Counted from the first letter of the stretch, positions 1 to 12,090 are shown. The stretch is DNA of 64,000 nt from Dipteronia dyeriana (GCA_032871835.1 CM065301.1:12222413-12286412), one strand, 5' to 3'. Translations and numbers: made by a program. Notes: a model not told the origin generated them from the sequence alone.

Positions 1-126
1 AGCTTTTTAATAACTTTTAATAAAGGCTTTGAGATTTTTAATAAAGGCTCCGAGACTTTTAATAAAGGCTCCGAGACTTTTACTTAAAGCTCCAAGACTT
101 TTACTTAAAACTCTGAGCCTTTTGTA
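1..126. repeat. Degenerate minisatellite with unit of about 21 bp
   Basis: Five to six head-to-tail copies of a roughly 21-bp unit containing TAAAGGCTCCGAGAC or a close variant run from the window edge to about 120. The unit drifts to AAAGCTCCAAGAC and AAACTCTGAGCC at the right end. The array probably continues to the left of the window. Confidence 0.75.
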
Positions 127-569
127 ATTACATTTCAGAGCACCACGAGCTCAGCGGGGAGCTCGACCCCCGAATGCATCTACGTAGCCCCACTAAACAA
201 ATTACCCAATGAAGATGCATCGATAATGTTATGATATTTGAGCTCCATTGGAGGTCTGTTAAACAGATCTCTATGAAGAAGATGAAAGAATAAAATCTTA
301 AAAAATTTCGAAGTAAGAGAATGTGTAAAGTAAGGGTATTTTTGGAAATTACTTACTTTAGTGCCTTTTAAACTCAACTTATTAAAACACTCACTTTGCC
401 ACCAAATCAGTTTAAAAATGTGACATTTTCCACCAATTCCACAACTTAATACTGGGTGCATTAAAGAACTAAATATTTTGGAAGATAAACAGATATTAGA
501 GGAAGCAGTTGTCCTTTTGATCATGTAGGGAATAAAAGACTAGATTTCATTCCAACTGCGGGAGTGTAC
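127..569. other. No gene recognised; 5' flank of copia element 1
   Basis: There is an open minus-strand stretch at 180-524, but it has no recognisable domain and looks like chance. The last five bases before the LTR, TGTAC at 565-569, nearly match TTTAC after the element at 9559-9563. This DNA may belong to a distal intron of the decayed HPt paralogue whose last visible exon is at 9654-9725. Confidence 0.5.
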
Positions 570-1081
570 TGTAAGGTTCTTAAAAAATTATGAGAATCAT
601 ATGACATTATATTTTATGTTTATGAAAACCGAATTATTTGGAATGTTTGAGTAAGTGGGAGTTGACTGGATAAAACCCTTTTGATTGTGATCAATATTGT
701 TGGGCTCGATGCACCTTAACTACATTAAATAAATGTAGGATATGTTATGAGCTATTGTATATGTGTGGGCCTAGTATTCCTTTCAGAACTATCCATCCTA
801 TTAGGGTTGAGAATCCTTTATGAATTAGGATTCTAGGAAGTTATACTATATATAGGGGGTCCCTACTCTCACTCATGATGTATTACTCAATTGTTGTCCC
901 ATTAGACAATCTGTGAAAGGTGAGTAGAGAGTAGAAAACTCTCTATTGTTTTAATTTTTTTTTTGTTTTATTTTCAGGTTGGGTTTCTTGCATTATTGAA
1001 TGGATTCGGGAAATTCAGGTACGATTTCATGCTTATGTATTTAATACGAATATATATGTTAAATTACATACAATTCTAACA
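570..1081 (+). repeat. 5' LTR of copia element 1
   Basis: 512 bp, ends TG...CA. It pairs with 9047-9558 along its whole length with scattered substitutions. A TATA-like ACTATATATAGGGG lies at about 845-858, where a U3/R promoter is expected. Confidence 0.95.
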
Positions 1082-1082
1082 G

Positions 1083-1094
1083 TGGTATCAGAGC
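1083..1094 (+). other. Primer-binding site of copia element 1
   Basis: TGGTATCAGAGC, complementary to the 3' end of plant initiator-Met tRNA, starts one base after the LTR end. This is the standard minus-strand primer site of many plant copia elements. Confidence 0.95.
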
Positions 1095-2741
1095 TTCTGT
1101 ATTTTTACATAGGCTGAATATTAAGTTATTATTATTCATCTACTGATCTAGATATATGAATTATTGATATATGTTGAGTCCGTAAACTTTTGTTTGATGA
1201 TTGGTTTCTAGATAGAAATCTATAGCTTGATAGGATTCGACCGGCAGATGAACAAGAATTTAGGATCTAGGTTTTAGATCGCAGTTGTGTAAAAAACAAA
1301 AACGAAGTTGAAGATCTGTTTTCTTGCTCTTGGTGGGTCGATGGGTTTTCAACCCAGATCCGTTGTGATTTGCACATGGATCGAGTTTTAACCAAGACCC
1401 AACTAATTCTTTTTTGGTATCGCCTAAACCCGATTGCCTAGCTACCCATCATCGATCTGTGATCAACGTCACCATCCCGATCCTGGTCGACGGTCACCGA
1501 TCATGACCAAACGAAGGTCGATCGACCACAAGATTCGATCGTCCAAGACCGTCGCTTGGAGGCAGACCGGTCGTCGTTGTGACTGGTTTTGGGCTGCGAT
1601 CGATCGTGGTTGTTCACGGTCGCGATTATGTCCATAGTCGTCGTCGTTCGTCATCTTTCAAGCCACAAATGGGCTATAGAGGCGACGTCGAATGAAGGTC
1701 TAGGGTTTCCATGGCTGATTTTTCTTTGGGCCGTCTTTTGAGATTTTGATATTCTTGAGGACTTATTTGTAATTATTTTAGGCATTTTGTAATTTTGATA
1801 AAATTATGGGGTTAATTTATAATTACCAAAACTTATTGGACCAGTTTGCAATTTCAAAATAGTTTTGGAGCCGATTTATAATTAATGAAAAGTATGGGGT
1901 CACTTTATAATTTCCAAAAGTTTTGGGGCTAATTTTTATTTATCAAAACTTATTGGGTCAGTTTGTAGTTTTGACAAATTAAGGGGACGATTTATAATTG
2001 TTGAATCTTGAGGGGCCTTTTTGTAATTTATCAAAATCAGAGACATTTTTTGTATTTTTTTTTAAATTTAGGAATAATTGCAGTTGATAATCTTTGTGAT
2101 TTCGGATAATTATGTTTTTACGTAGTAGACTAATCATTAAGTTTTCATATTGATTATTTTGTTGAAATAAATAATCTGTTTTGTATATTCTCGTGAATCG
2201 AATGGTTATGTTTCACGTAGTGACTAATCATTTCGGTTTTGAGAATTTAGTTGATTGACGGTTATTAATTTGCTAGTTTTAATAATTGATTGAATACTCT
2301 CATAAATTGGATGATTATGTTTCACGTAGTGACTAATTATTAAAGATTTTGAGATATTCGTTGGTAATCAATTATTAAATTTGAACTGCAAAGATGAAAA
2401 TGTTTGTGTTAATCATCTCCGTAGGAGAATTATCACATGTGATAGATGATGTTCTTCTCCGTAGGAGATTCATTATCTTGAGCTATTCATCTATAGAACT
2501 GCAATAATGGAAACTATATGCATGTTTTAATCATCTCCGTACGAGGGTTATCACATGTGATATGTGATGTTCTTCTCCGTAGGATATTCATCATCTTGAG
2601 GAATTCATTTATAGAATGTAGTGATATTTTCCCAATCACATGTTGAACTTTATTTCTATAAATGTTTTGACTATTAGCTTATGATCATGAAATCCTTTGT
2701 TTTGATATTCAGTTTTTAATGTTAACAACTTTGCTTCGCAA
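1095..2741 (+). repeat. Long untranslated leader of copia 1 with internal repeat blocks
   Basis: About 1.65 kb separates the primer site from gag with no coherent reading frame. A GC-richer part (about 1230-1700) has repeated GATCGA-like motifs. Three repeat blocks follow. 1755-2035 holds about seven degenerate 40-bp units around GGGG(C/T)..TTTATAATT. 2105-2340 holds three copies of a motif containing TTTCACGTAGTGACTAAT at about 100-bp spacing. 2411-2620 holds two copies of a 118-bp unit with TCATCTCCGTAGGAG. Confidence 0.75.
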
Positions 2742-3587
2742 TTGTTTGCTATCAAACCTTTAGATGAGACTAATTTCGAGGAATGGAAAGAGACTCTCAC
2801 TGCTGTTCTAGCTTTTTGGGGTATAGACCTTTCGTTACGTGAGAAGAAGCCTTCTAAACTCACCGATGATAGTACTGCTAAACAGAGGTCATATCAAAAG
2901 AAGTGGAAAGAGTCTAGTCGGAAATGTCTGATGATCATGCATTTGTCCATTGCCAAAACTATTAGGAAGAGTATTCCAAAATGTAAGGATGCAAAGGCTT
3001 TTCTTAAAGCTGTGAGTGGCAAGTTCAAGAAGCGAAGCAAGGCTGAGAGGGGAAAGTATCTGAGCCAGCTGGCGACAACGGTTTATGATGGTACCGGTGA
3101 TGTTCATGAGCATATTATGAAAATGACTAATATGGCCATGAAATTAAGGAATCTGGATACCGAGATATCTGACTCTCACCTTGTATGGCAGGTCCTTGAG
3201 TCTCTTCCAAGTGAGTTTGATGTTCTGAAAACCTCTTATAATGCTCAAGAGGCTTAATTGACTTTGGACCAAATGATTGTAATTGTGGTCCAAGATGAAG
3301 CGACTATTAAGAGTAAGAAACAAAGTGCTCATATGGTTACTCACAACAATAAGGGTAAGAAGAAGTTCAATGGGGGTAAGAAGTTTAAACTTCATGGAAA
3401 GAAAGCTGGCAAGTCTAATGGGTTCATTAAGGCTAAGGATGATGATATGAAAGGCAAGTGTTTCTGGTTTAGCAAGAAAGGCCATATGAAAAAGGATTGC
3501 TTCAAGTTTAAGAAACATATAGAAGGTACCCCTTTAGCTATCGTATGTTTTGAATCTAATTTGATTGATGTCCTTTTGAATTCTTAG
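2742..3587 (+). pseudogene. copia 1 gag (capsid/nucleocapsid), broken
   Basis: The sequence reads as a copia Gag with the early motif LDETNFEEWKETL and a basic tail. The first codon of the open frame is TTG and no ATG stands in frame, so the start codon is probably lost. An in-frame TAA at 3255-3257 splits Gag, and a TAG at 3585-3587 separates it from protease. The zinc knuckle near 3457-3500 is CFWFSKKGHMKKDC: its second cysteine is phenylalanine, so the CCHC box is damaged. In a working element Gag packages the RNA into particles. Confidence 0.85.
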
Positions 3588-6387
3588 TGGGTTGATTCTG
3601 GAGCCACTATTCACTTTACGAATTCTTTATAGGGTTTCAGAAGCAAAAGGAAACCAAATGATAAAGAAGCTGTCGTTTTCATGGGAAATGGAGAGAAGAC
3701 TTTAGTTGAGTTTATAAGAGTTGTTAGATTACCTTTAGCTTCAAGAAAGTTTTTAGATTTAGTTGATGTTGCTTTCGTTCCTTCTCTCAGAAGTAATTTG
3801 TTTCCATTTCTAAGTTGGATATTAGTGGTTATAGTTTTGAATTCATTAATAAAGGATTTTTTCTTTATCATGGTATCATTCTCATTGGTTCAGGTTGTTT
3901 GTTGATGGTTTGTATAAATTGAATTTACACTCTGATTTTGTTGGTGAATGTTCTCGTTCTGTTGCTGTGATAAATTCTACTATTGGATCTAAATGCCAAA
4001 GGGAAAAATGTTCGTCCATGTTATGGCATAGACGTTTTGGCCATATATCTAAAGATCGAATTGAAAGTTTAGTCAGAAATGATATTCTTGATTCACTTGA
4101 CTTTTTAGATTTTGAGTATTGTGTTAATTGTTTGAAGAGTAAAATGACAAGAGCTAAAAAGAAAGGGGTTACCAGAAACCAAAATCTGTTGGAAATTATT
4201 CATACCGATATATGTAGGTCATTTTCACCCGCCGCACTTGGTGGATATAAATATTTCATTTCTATCATTGATGATTTCTCGCTTTATGGTTACATCTATC
4301 TCATTCACGAGAAATCCGAAGCCTTAGATATATTCAAAATTTATAAGGCTGAGGTTGAACTGAAATTAGAAAGAAAGATCAAGTGTGTCAGATCTGATTG
4401 TGGGGGTGAATATTATGGTAGGTATGGTGAAGCTGGTCAGAATCCTAGTCTGTTTGCGAGGTTTTTGGAAGAGTGTGGGATTGGTGCTCAATACATTATG
4501 CCTGGTGAACCTGAACAGAATGGAGTTTCTGAGAGGTGGAATCGTACATTAATGGACATGGTAAGAAGTATGATCAGTACGAGTTCTTTGCTTAAAATTT
4601 TATAGGGTGATGCATTAAAGACAACAATTTACATTCTTAATAGAGTTCCTAGCAAATCTGTGCCTAAGATTCTGTTTGAAATGTGGTTTGGTTCAAAGCC
4701 AAAATTAAATCACATGAGAGTATGGGGATGTCCTGCGGAAGTGATGCCTTATGATCCTAATTTGAAAAAGCTGGATTTTAAGACAGTGCATTTTTTGTAG
4801 GATATACGGATAAATCAAAAGGATATAGATTTTATTGTCCCACATACTCTATGAGGATAGTTGAATCTAAACGTGCTGTATTCTTAGAAGAAGGTAATGA
4901 AGTTGAAAATAATATGCAAACTCAAGATTTCGAGTTTGAGGAAGACAAATCGGGTAATCCAACATCTTCTACTTCATTGGATATTGTCATACCACTTCTC
5001 TTGGAGCATCATGATGAGTCTCTATCTGAACAAGAAAATGAACCCTTACCAGTTGTTGTTGAACCTCAACCGGTTATTTGTGAGCCAGAGCTAGTTATTG
5101 ATGAGCCACAACCAATTGTTGATGAGCCACAACCAATTGTTGATGTTCCTTTAAAGAGATCTCAGAGAGTCCGAAGATCTGCCATTCCTGATGATTATAT
5201 TATTTATTTACATGAGCATGATTTTGACTTAGGAATGGATGGCGATCCTAGGACTTATGATCAAGCTGTTCAGATCCCTCAATAGTCAAAATGGATGGAT
5301 GCTATGATCGATGAACTGAGATCCATGGATACAAATTGTGTTAGGGATTTGGTTAAACTGCCTGATGGTTACAAGTCCATTGGCTGCAAATGGGTTTTTA
5401 AAACTAAAAGAGACTCCAAAGGCAATGTTGAGAGACACAAAGCTATACTTGTACCGAAAGGGTTCAGTCAAAAAGAAGGTATTGATTATACCAAGACTTT
5501 TTCGCCTTTCTTCGAAATATGCCTTTAGGATTATTATGGCATTAGTTGCTCATTTTGATTTAGAGTTGCATCAAATGGATTTGAAGACTGCTTTCCTAAA
5601 TAGAGATCTCGTAGAGGATGTATACATGGTGCAACCTGAAGGTTTTCAGGCGGTTGGAAAGGAACATATGGTTTGCAAGCTTAGAAAATCCATTTATGGT
5701 CTGAAACTAGCTTCAAGCCAATGGTATTTGAAATTTGATGAAGTCGTTACATCGTATGGTTTTGTTAAAAATTCGATTGATCATTGCATATACCTCAAGG
5801 TCAGTGGGAGCAATTTTATTTTTCTTATACTTTATGTTGATGATATTTTGCTCGCCAACAAAAATTTGAGGTTGCTGCATGATACTAAGAATTTTCTATC
5901 TCGTAGCTTTGAAATGAAGGATCTTGGGGAAGCCTCTTATGTCCTTGGTATTGAGATACAACGTGATAGGTCACGTGGTTTGCTTGAATTATCTCAAAAG
6001 GCTTACATTGATAGGGTACTAGAGAGGTTTAACATGAGTGCTTGTTCCCCATGTGAGGTTCCTATCGTGAATGGAGATAAACTTACGAAGCTAGAATGTC
6101 CCCAGAATGAGCTAGAACGTTCTCAAATGAAAGATGTCCCATATTTATCTACGTTTGGCAGTTTGATGTATGCACAAGTTTGTACACATCCTGTTATTGC
6201 TTTTACAATTAGCATACTTGGCAGATTTCAAAGTAATCCTGGCATTCATCATTGGACAACAACAAAGAAATTTATGCGTTATCTGCAGCGAATAAATGAT
6301 TTCATGCTCACTTATAGACGTTTAGACCTATTGGAAGTTGTTGGCTATGCAGATGCAGATTTTACTGGTTGTACATATGATCTATGT
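3588..6387 (+). pseudogene. copia 1 pol: protease, integrase, reverse transcriptase, start of RNase H
   Basis: Protease begins WVDSGATIHFT with its D-S-G triad at about 3594-3602, followed by a stop. The integrase zinc-binding part (WHRRFGH ... CVNC) and core are at about 4018-4605, with acidic residues visible in HTDI, RSDCGGEY and NGVSERWNRT. After a stop at 4602-4604 the frame continues with shifts to 4800. A spacer rich in EPQP and DEPQP repeats (4851-5285) precedes reverse transcriptase. Reverse transcriptase starts near WMDAMIDELRSMD (5291), shifts frame near 5525, and keeps YVDD at about 5836-5847. RNase H begins GYADADF and is cut at about 6387 by the nested insertion. Confidence 0.9.
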
Positions 6388-7979
6388 AAAGTCCTCATTT
6401 AATTGATTGGCTTATTTCGTGAATAAACCACACATTGGGGTTTCATGTAAGGGTAGCTTAGGCTCTCAAGACCTCAAGAAAAGAAGCACCAAAGGTAAAA
6501 TTCTTGTGCTTACTTGCTTTGAAGAGATAGTTGTACACACTCACAAATTCATGCATAACTCTTTTTTATATATGTTTTGTGTTTGTGTGCATTCATGTTT
6601 TAAATAACTCTTCTTGATTTATTTGCATCTTGTGATTAAAATACCATGTCATGATAGGCACTAGTATAAGAAGCATCTTCATCACTCTATTACTTGTGGA
6701 AAATGTGTGTTTCAGTGAGAAGAAAGTAGGTTGTACGCTACTAGACTAGCGCGACCTCACCAGCGCAACATATCAGTGGATCGTCGCTTGTCATGCGCCA
6801 CTGAGCTGCGCCACTTCACCCGTTCAATATTGAGAAAGTAGGCTGTTCGCTGGTGGTGCGTTACTCGACTAGCGCAGCCTCACCAGCTCAACATATCAGT
6901 GGATCGTCGCTTGTCATGCGCCACTGAGCTGCGCCACTCCACTAGCGCCTTTTGAAAATTTAGGCTGTGCGCTGGTGGTGCGCTACTCGACTAGCGCCAC
7001 TCACTAGCACACATAGCGGGAGTTGGAGCGTTTTTTTCAAAACGACCTCACTTTGGTTGAAACTCATATATATATATGTCTCTTTGTATTCAGGTCGTGT
7101 ATGAGTTCAAAATATCATATCTTTTCCTTAGAACATACTTCAAAGGAAAAATCTTGCAAGAACTCACCTTTATAAACTCAAAGCATCTCCTTGTGCATAA
7201 AAACATCATCTTGCATCATCTATGGTCATTTAAAGTGCATTAATGGATAGTTTTGCATCATCACATCTCATTTGGTAAGTTTCTCATTATCTTCATATAA
7301 GTTAAGTGTTTTTCTTGCTAAGCCATCTTTTTTATCATTTGTATGCTCTTAGAATATATTCTAGATACAAAATAAGAGATTGTTGTGATGATATGATTGA
7401 GTGTTGTATTGTGATAGTTTCATAGGATTGTTTAATCTATGTTTAGCTAAGCTTCATGAACATGTCATTTAGCTCTTGATATCTCGGATTGCATTAATTG
7501 CCATCTCATCATCCTAGATAAGCATATAAGGTTCCCTAGCCTTGATTGTTTTTTGAATATCATCATATATTCACATAGGCAATTTTATCTCTTCATTGAG
7601 AAGTAAGACTTGTGTTGCTTCCGGGATTAGGTTGCTTAAATCGAAAGCAAGATGGACGAGGTTCACTTATACCGGGATTAGGTAGTGGTGGTGGATTGTA
7701 AACCGGGATTAGGTTGTAATTCCTTTACCATTAGTGGATTCGAGGTTCGAGTGTGGCGTACTTAACAGCCCGTGATTTTTCCCATTTGGAGGGTTTCCAC
7801 GTATATCTCAAGTGTCTTTATTATTTCCGCACTTATTACACTTGTGATATTATTGTAACTAGTTAGGGGTATTTTCATCAAGTTGACCATTAACGAAAAT
7901 TGGGTAAAATTGATAAAAATCTATTCACCCCCCTCTAGATTGTTATTAAACACACCATAATATTTGTTTCAATCTAAAA
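6388..7979. mobile_element. Nested insertion in copia 1 RNase H, probably a solo LTR or non-autonomous element
   Basis: Copia RNase H breaks after codons for CTYDLCK and resumes with STSGF at about 7980. The intervening 1.6 kb has no coding capacity. Its right part carries features I associate with the LTR end and leader of large plant copia elements: a CCGGGATTAGGTTG motif repeated three times at 7623-7710, TTATTTCCGCACTTATT at about 7819, and TTCACCCCCCTCTAG at about 7925. I could not fix the exact ends or a clean target duplication, so the bounds are good to about 10 bp. It also holds a GC-rich minisatellite. Confidence 0.7.
6723..7021. repeat. GC-rich minisatellite, about 2.5 copies of 112-120 bp
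   Basis: Units start at 6723, 6835 and about 6955 with AAAGTAGGCTGT-like sequence. Each contains CTAGCGC, CATGCGCCACTGAGCTGCG and repeated CGCT/AGCG words, so it can form several short hairpins. It is clearly GC-richer than the surrounding DNA. Confidence 0.85.
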
Positions 7980-8417
7980 TCCACTTCAGGTTTTACGTTT
8001 ATGTTGGCTGGTGGAGCCATATCATGGAAGAGTGTCAAACAGACACTTACAACTTCATCTACTATGCAAGCTGAGTTTGTGGCATGTTATGAGGCAACAA
8101 TCCAAGCAGTTTGGTTGTGAAATTTTATTTTAGGGTTACAAATTATGGATTTTATTTCTAAGCCATTGACAATCTATTGTGACAATTCCACAACTGTTTC
8201 TTTCTCTAAGAACAATAAAAGGTCTTCAGACTCTAAATATATGGAGATCAAGTATCTTGTGGTTAGAGAAAAAGTTCAAGAGTTGCAAACTTCTATTATT
8301 CATATTGCCACAGAAGAGATGATAGCTGATCCCCTAACTAAGGGACTATCTCCGAAGGTTTTTAAAGGGCATGTTACCCGTATGAGGTTGGTAGATATTT
8401 ATGATATGCTTGGTTAG
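7980..8417 (+). pseudogene. copia 1 RNase H, 3' part after the insertion
   Basis: The frame resumes with [20 protein letters not shown], typical of copia RNase H, and continues through MQAEFVA. A TGA breaks it at about 8118. From 8145 it is open through IYCDNSTTVSFSKN and a C-terminal DPLTKGLSPKVF block to the stop at 8415-8417. Joined to the sequence before the insertion, it restores one continuous domain. Confidence 0.9.
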
Positions 8418-9046
8418 TGGGAGTTATGTTTTGTTTTAAAATTAACTGCAGTTTTCTATTTAATAAAATTTTATTCTTGAGAATATATTTGTACATTGTA
8501 TATGTATGTTATTTGTCATGATATGTGTGCATATATGTTTTTGATTATGGTAGGATATCTCAAAACTTTTGGCTTTGAGGGGGCACTTCACTCATAAGGT
8601 ATAAAGTTTCCACCGATGAGTGAATATTACTTAAGACATAAGGAATGTTGAACTCATGGTCAAAGTGTTTGACCAATGAGTGTAAAATGCTTAGGACATT
8701 AAGTTTTCTCGTCTTAAGCTGCTTCATATTATGCGAAGTTGGACCTATATGAAAATAGGCATGATGATCACATTTGCATGTAATTTCCATACCACACATA
8801 CATACCATTTTATTAGGGTAGGTAGAGCTAAGGGTATTTTGATTACATATGATCTTATGTTGATTAAAGATGTAATGACCTATGTAGTTGGATACTTGAT
8901 GTTCTATTAGATTAAGGGGAAGGAAGGTGTTACTCTCTTAAACATTCCTTGTGGCCACATATAATTTTTTGTCAATTCGGAGAGTCGTTTTCTAAAATGA
9001 TTTTTAAAATCTAAATAATAATGTCTATGTAGCTCAAGTGAGAGAA
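8418..9046 (+). other. 3' untranslated region and polypurine tract of copia 1
   Basis: About 630 bp with no gene lies between the pol stop and the 3' LTR. The last bases, CAAGTGAGAGAA (9035-9046), are purine-rich and abut the LTR, as expected for the plus-strand primer. Confidence 0.75.
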
Positions 9047-9558
9047 TGTAATGTTTTTATAGAATTTTGAGCATCATATGACATTATATTTTATGTTTAT
9101 GAAAACTGAATTGATTAGAATGTTTGAGCAAGTGGGAGTTGACCGGATAAAGCCCGTTTGATTGTGATCAATATTGTTGGGCTCGGTGCACCTTAGCTAC
9201 ATTAAATAAATGTTGGATATGGTATGTGCTATTGTATATGTGTGGGTCTAGTATTCCTTTTATGACTAGTCATATTTTTAGGGTTGAAAATCCTTTATGG
9301 GTTAGGATTCTAGAAAATTATACTATATATAGGGGATCCCTACTCTCACTCATGATGTATTACATAATTGTCCCCCGTTAAACAATCTGTGAAATGTGAG
9401 TAAAGAGTATAAGACTCTCTACTGTTTTAATTATTTTCTTTGTTTTATTTTCAGGTTGGGTTTCTTGCACTATTCAATGGATTTGAGAAATTCAGGTACA
9501 ATTTCATGCTTATATATTTAATACGAATATATATGTTTAATTATATACAATTCTAACA
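9047..9558 (+). repeat. 3' LTR of copia element 1
   Basis: 512 bp, TGTAATG...TTCTAACA. It is the same length as the 5' LTR and collinear with it, with scattered substitutions. Confidence 0.95.
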
Positions 9559-9653
9559 TTTACGTGGGCATACACAGTTGCATGCATGATGTAAAAATTG
9601 AAGGAAAGAAGAATGAAATGAAAATTTAATATTATTATGTCAAAATAAAAGGA

Positions 9654-9725
9654 TGGTCAAGTCTCAAGTACTTCTTACTTTGAATGAGACCCGAACATGC
9701 AAGTCTTACATGCTCGGCGCCAATG
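9654..9725 (-). pseudogene. Exon 4 of the decayed HPt paralogue
   Basis: The acceptor TTGGCAG precedes codons reading IGAEHVRLACSGLIQ, matching exon 4 of the intact gene ([15 protein letters not shown]). Where the intact gene has a TG|GTAAGAA donor, this copy has CA|TCCTTT, so the donor is gone. Confidence 0.8.
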
Positions 9726-10977
9726 CTGCCAAATACACAAGTAAAAGATCCAATTTGTAAAGCTCTTAATTTCTTGAAATATTTGGAACAAAATAAACAT
9801 ATAACAGATAATCTTAATCACTCAATCAAAATATCTATATTTCTTTTTCTAGACAAGGATTCTTTTATCATGTTATATCTTAAAATTTAATTTGATATAT
9901 AACAAGTTGATAAGAACAGAAGATTTTTTTTGGTCAAAGATTGATAGTTTTGTCAATAAACATTTACAGCCTCAAAGATATAAATAGCAAAGAAGGAATG
10001 TCAGGGCATGATCATGGGCACTAAAAGAGGAGAGAGGAGACATGAGATGGAGAAAATTATGTTATATTTCAAAGCAAATAAACTAATTTCTTTTATAATC
10101 AAATTTCTACCTGTGCTTAATCTACTTGATTGAAACATTTCTAATCCAATAAATATAAATGTGTGAAATAATATGTGAAAATATAGGGGTTCATATAATA
10201 AGTATAAAAAGTTTGATCTATTAATTTTAGAGGATATATAACCACTAACAGAATGTTGGACTTAAGGATTAGGATGACAAAAAGAATTATATGATCTTGC
10301 TTTACAGAAAACTAAATCTAAGTGAAGTTGTTGGAAGACCTATAAACAGTAAACGCAGAATGTTTCTATCAATAATTATTGAGCAAATAACACCATACCA
10401 CAAAGGTTTATTTTTTTTTACATGTGGAATCAATTTTACCAAAAACTGACACTTATCTTCCCTCTCATTAGACAAACCTAGTCAAACTTAATTGTAGACC
10501 AAGTTTGACTATTAAAAATATCAAAATGCCTTTGAAAAATCTTAATTAAATAACTTTTTCAAAATAATAATAAAATAAAAAACATCTGATTTTTAAAGAT
10601 ACAACTGAAAATTGCCAAGCCTTGAATGAAACTAAATGTGGAAAGTTTCCTCATCATTTGCTCCAAATATATCAGACAACAATATATCACTATTATTATT
10701 TAGGACAAGTATCTTCTACTGAACCTTGTATGTGCTAAACCTTGCTAGACTTTTGAGGATCCACGGTCACGTGGCTTTAATGACAACGTGTGATCTGAAT
10801 TTGCGTTTTGAATTTATATCTGAAGGTTAAACTAAAACTACACCGTTTTGATAGACCAAACCTAACCCTAAGAAAACCTCAAAACTTTATTTATCGACAA
10901 ATATGTTTGAAATGTGTCTCTTTGTAGGAAACTCTCTCAGCAATTTTTATTTTTATTTTTTATATGTTGTCTGTGAA
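9726..10977. other. AT-rich non-coding DNA in intron 3 of the decayed HPt paralogue
   Basis: I see no gene or clear repeat here. The last part (10740-10977) looks promoter- or 5'-UTR-like, with GTCACGTGGC at about 10767 and ACACCGTTTTG at about 10841, a motif common in plant promoters. Confidence 0.4.
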
Positions 10978-11009
10978 ATGAAGAAGCCGAAGTTGCCATC
11001 AAAATCAAG
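10978..11009 (+). pseudogene. Possible first exon of a small host gene fragment
   Basis: An ATG follows the promoter-like stretch and codes for MKKPKLPSKS up to AAG|GTAGAC, an acceptable donor. No family is recognised. It matters only together with the open piece at 12281-12376, since a TIR element lies between them. This may be chance. Confidence 0.25.
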
Positions 11010-11400
11010 GTAGACAAGTTGGAGATGTTTGTGTTTCTGAATAGGGAAAGTTTGTTTATCAATTACTAACTTTACATGATTTTTTACTTGTTTTTTAGTC
11101 TATAGATACTAAGAATATTCTATATCCGTATGTGATTGTTGTTTGTCATATTTTTGGTATATATTGAGAGAAAAAAAAAATTAGACTATGGTAATGCGAT
11201 GTGCTATGGGTGTCTGTATTTTTGTTGTTGATTATTCAGGGGTTTGATGCAATGTGTGTGGGGATTGACTTGGAGTGGAAATTGTTAAAAATAACCACAA
11301 GTATTATGGGAATTTTGGTTCTGACCACATACGAAAATTTATTTGTTAATAGCCACTTTTTTGAGAAATTACTTAAATGCCCCCATATAAAAATCATCCC

Positions 11401-11620
11401 CAATCACTTTCTCTCTCCTCTCTCATTTTTTTTCTCTCTCCTTTCCTTTCTCTCCCCGCTTTCTCTCTCTCCTTTCCTATCTCTCTCACCGGCGAACCGT
11501 CGCCGGCATCCTTGCGAAGGCCGGCGAACTGTCGCCGGTCTCATCTTTCTCTCACCCAACCTCTATTCTCTCTCCCCACAGCCCTCTCTCTCTTCTTTCT
11601 CTCTCCTTTCCTTTCTCTCT
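11401..11620 (+). repeat. C/T-rich low-complexity tract
   Basis: Runs of CTCTCT and TTTCTC interrupted by two CCGGCGAAC(C/T)GTCGCCGG-like palindromes (about 11490-11540). Plus-strand open frames here (11201-11739) encode only Ser/Leu/Pro-rich repeats and are not genes. Confidence 0.7.
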
Positions 11621-11744
11621 CACATGTCGTCGACGGCTTGCCGGAGTGCCGTCGCCTGGGCTTCACGACCGCACAGCAACACCGTCGAGCTCCCCCTCGG
11701 CCGGCGATTAGATCTGCTGAAATAAAGGAAAGAAAATGAAATAT

Positions 11745-12090
11745 TAGAAACCCAGAACATTTCAAGTTTGAACATTTCAATTTAGTCAACATTTCAAGTT
11801 TCAACGTTTCAATTTAGGCAACATTTCAAGTTTAAAAATTTGAAAACGAAGAACTTAAAAACCCAGAACATTTCAAGTTTCAACTTTCAATTTAGTCAAG
11901 ATTTCAAGTTTCAAATTTTCAATTTAAACAAGATTTCAAGTTTCAAATTTTCAATTTAAACAAGATTTCAAGTTTCAAAATTTCATTTTTTTAAACAAGA
12001 ATTCAAGTTTCAAGTTTCAAGTTTCTTGCCATGATTTCAAGTTTGATTACAGATTTTAGTCATGATTTCAAGTTTTCTTTCAGTTTTTTT
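11745..12090. repeat. Degenerate tandem array built on TTTCAAGTTTCAA
   Basis: About ten copies of a roughly 30-bp unit of the type ACATTTCAAGTTTCAA plus TTTCAATTTA. The best-preserved copies lie at about 11930-11985. Confidence 0.8.

Larger units (their letters stand above)
570..9558 (+). mobile_element. Ty1/copia LTR retrotransposon 1, degraded, with nested insertion
   Basis: The element has two 512-bp LTRs (570-1081 and 9047-9558) that begin TGTAA and end TAACA. A primer-binding site matching initiator-Met tRNA follows the 5' LTR, and a purine-rich tract precedes the 3' LTR. The internal order is gag, protease, integrase, reverse transcriptase, RNase H, which is the copia order. Flanking pentamers TGTAC and TTTAC are probably a target-site duplication with one change. 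Coding capacity is lost through many stops and frameshifts and through a 1.6-kb insertion inside RNase H (about 6388-7979). The LTR pair is visibly diverged, so the insertion is old. Confidence 0.95.

Noticed and set aside
180..524. 114-codon minus-strand open frame
   Set aside because: No domain, no homologous feel and AT-driven composition; treated as chance.
1434..1654. Overlapping open frames on both strands in the copia 1 leader
   Set aside because: They lie in the GC-rich untranslated leader upstream of gag and encode low-complexity Arg/Ser/Pro peptides.
11201..11739. Plus-strand open frames of 120-174 codons
   Set aside because: They run across C/T-rich simple repeats inside a TIR element and encode Ser/Leu/Pro repeats.
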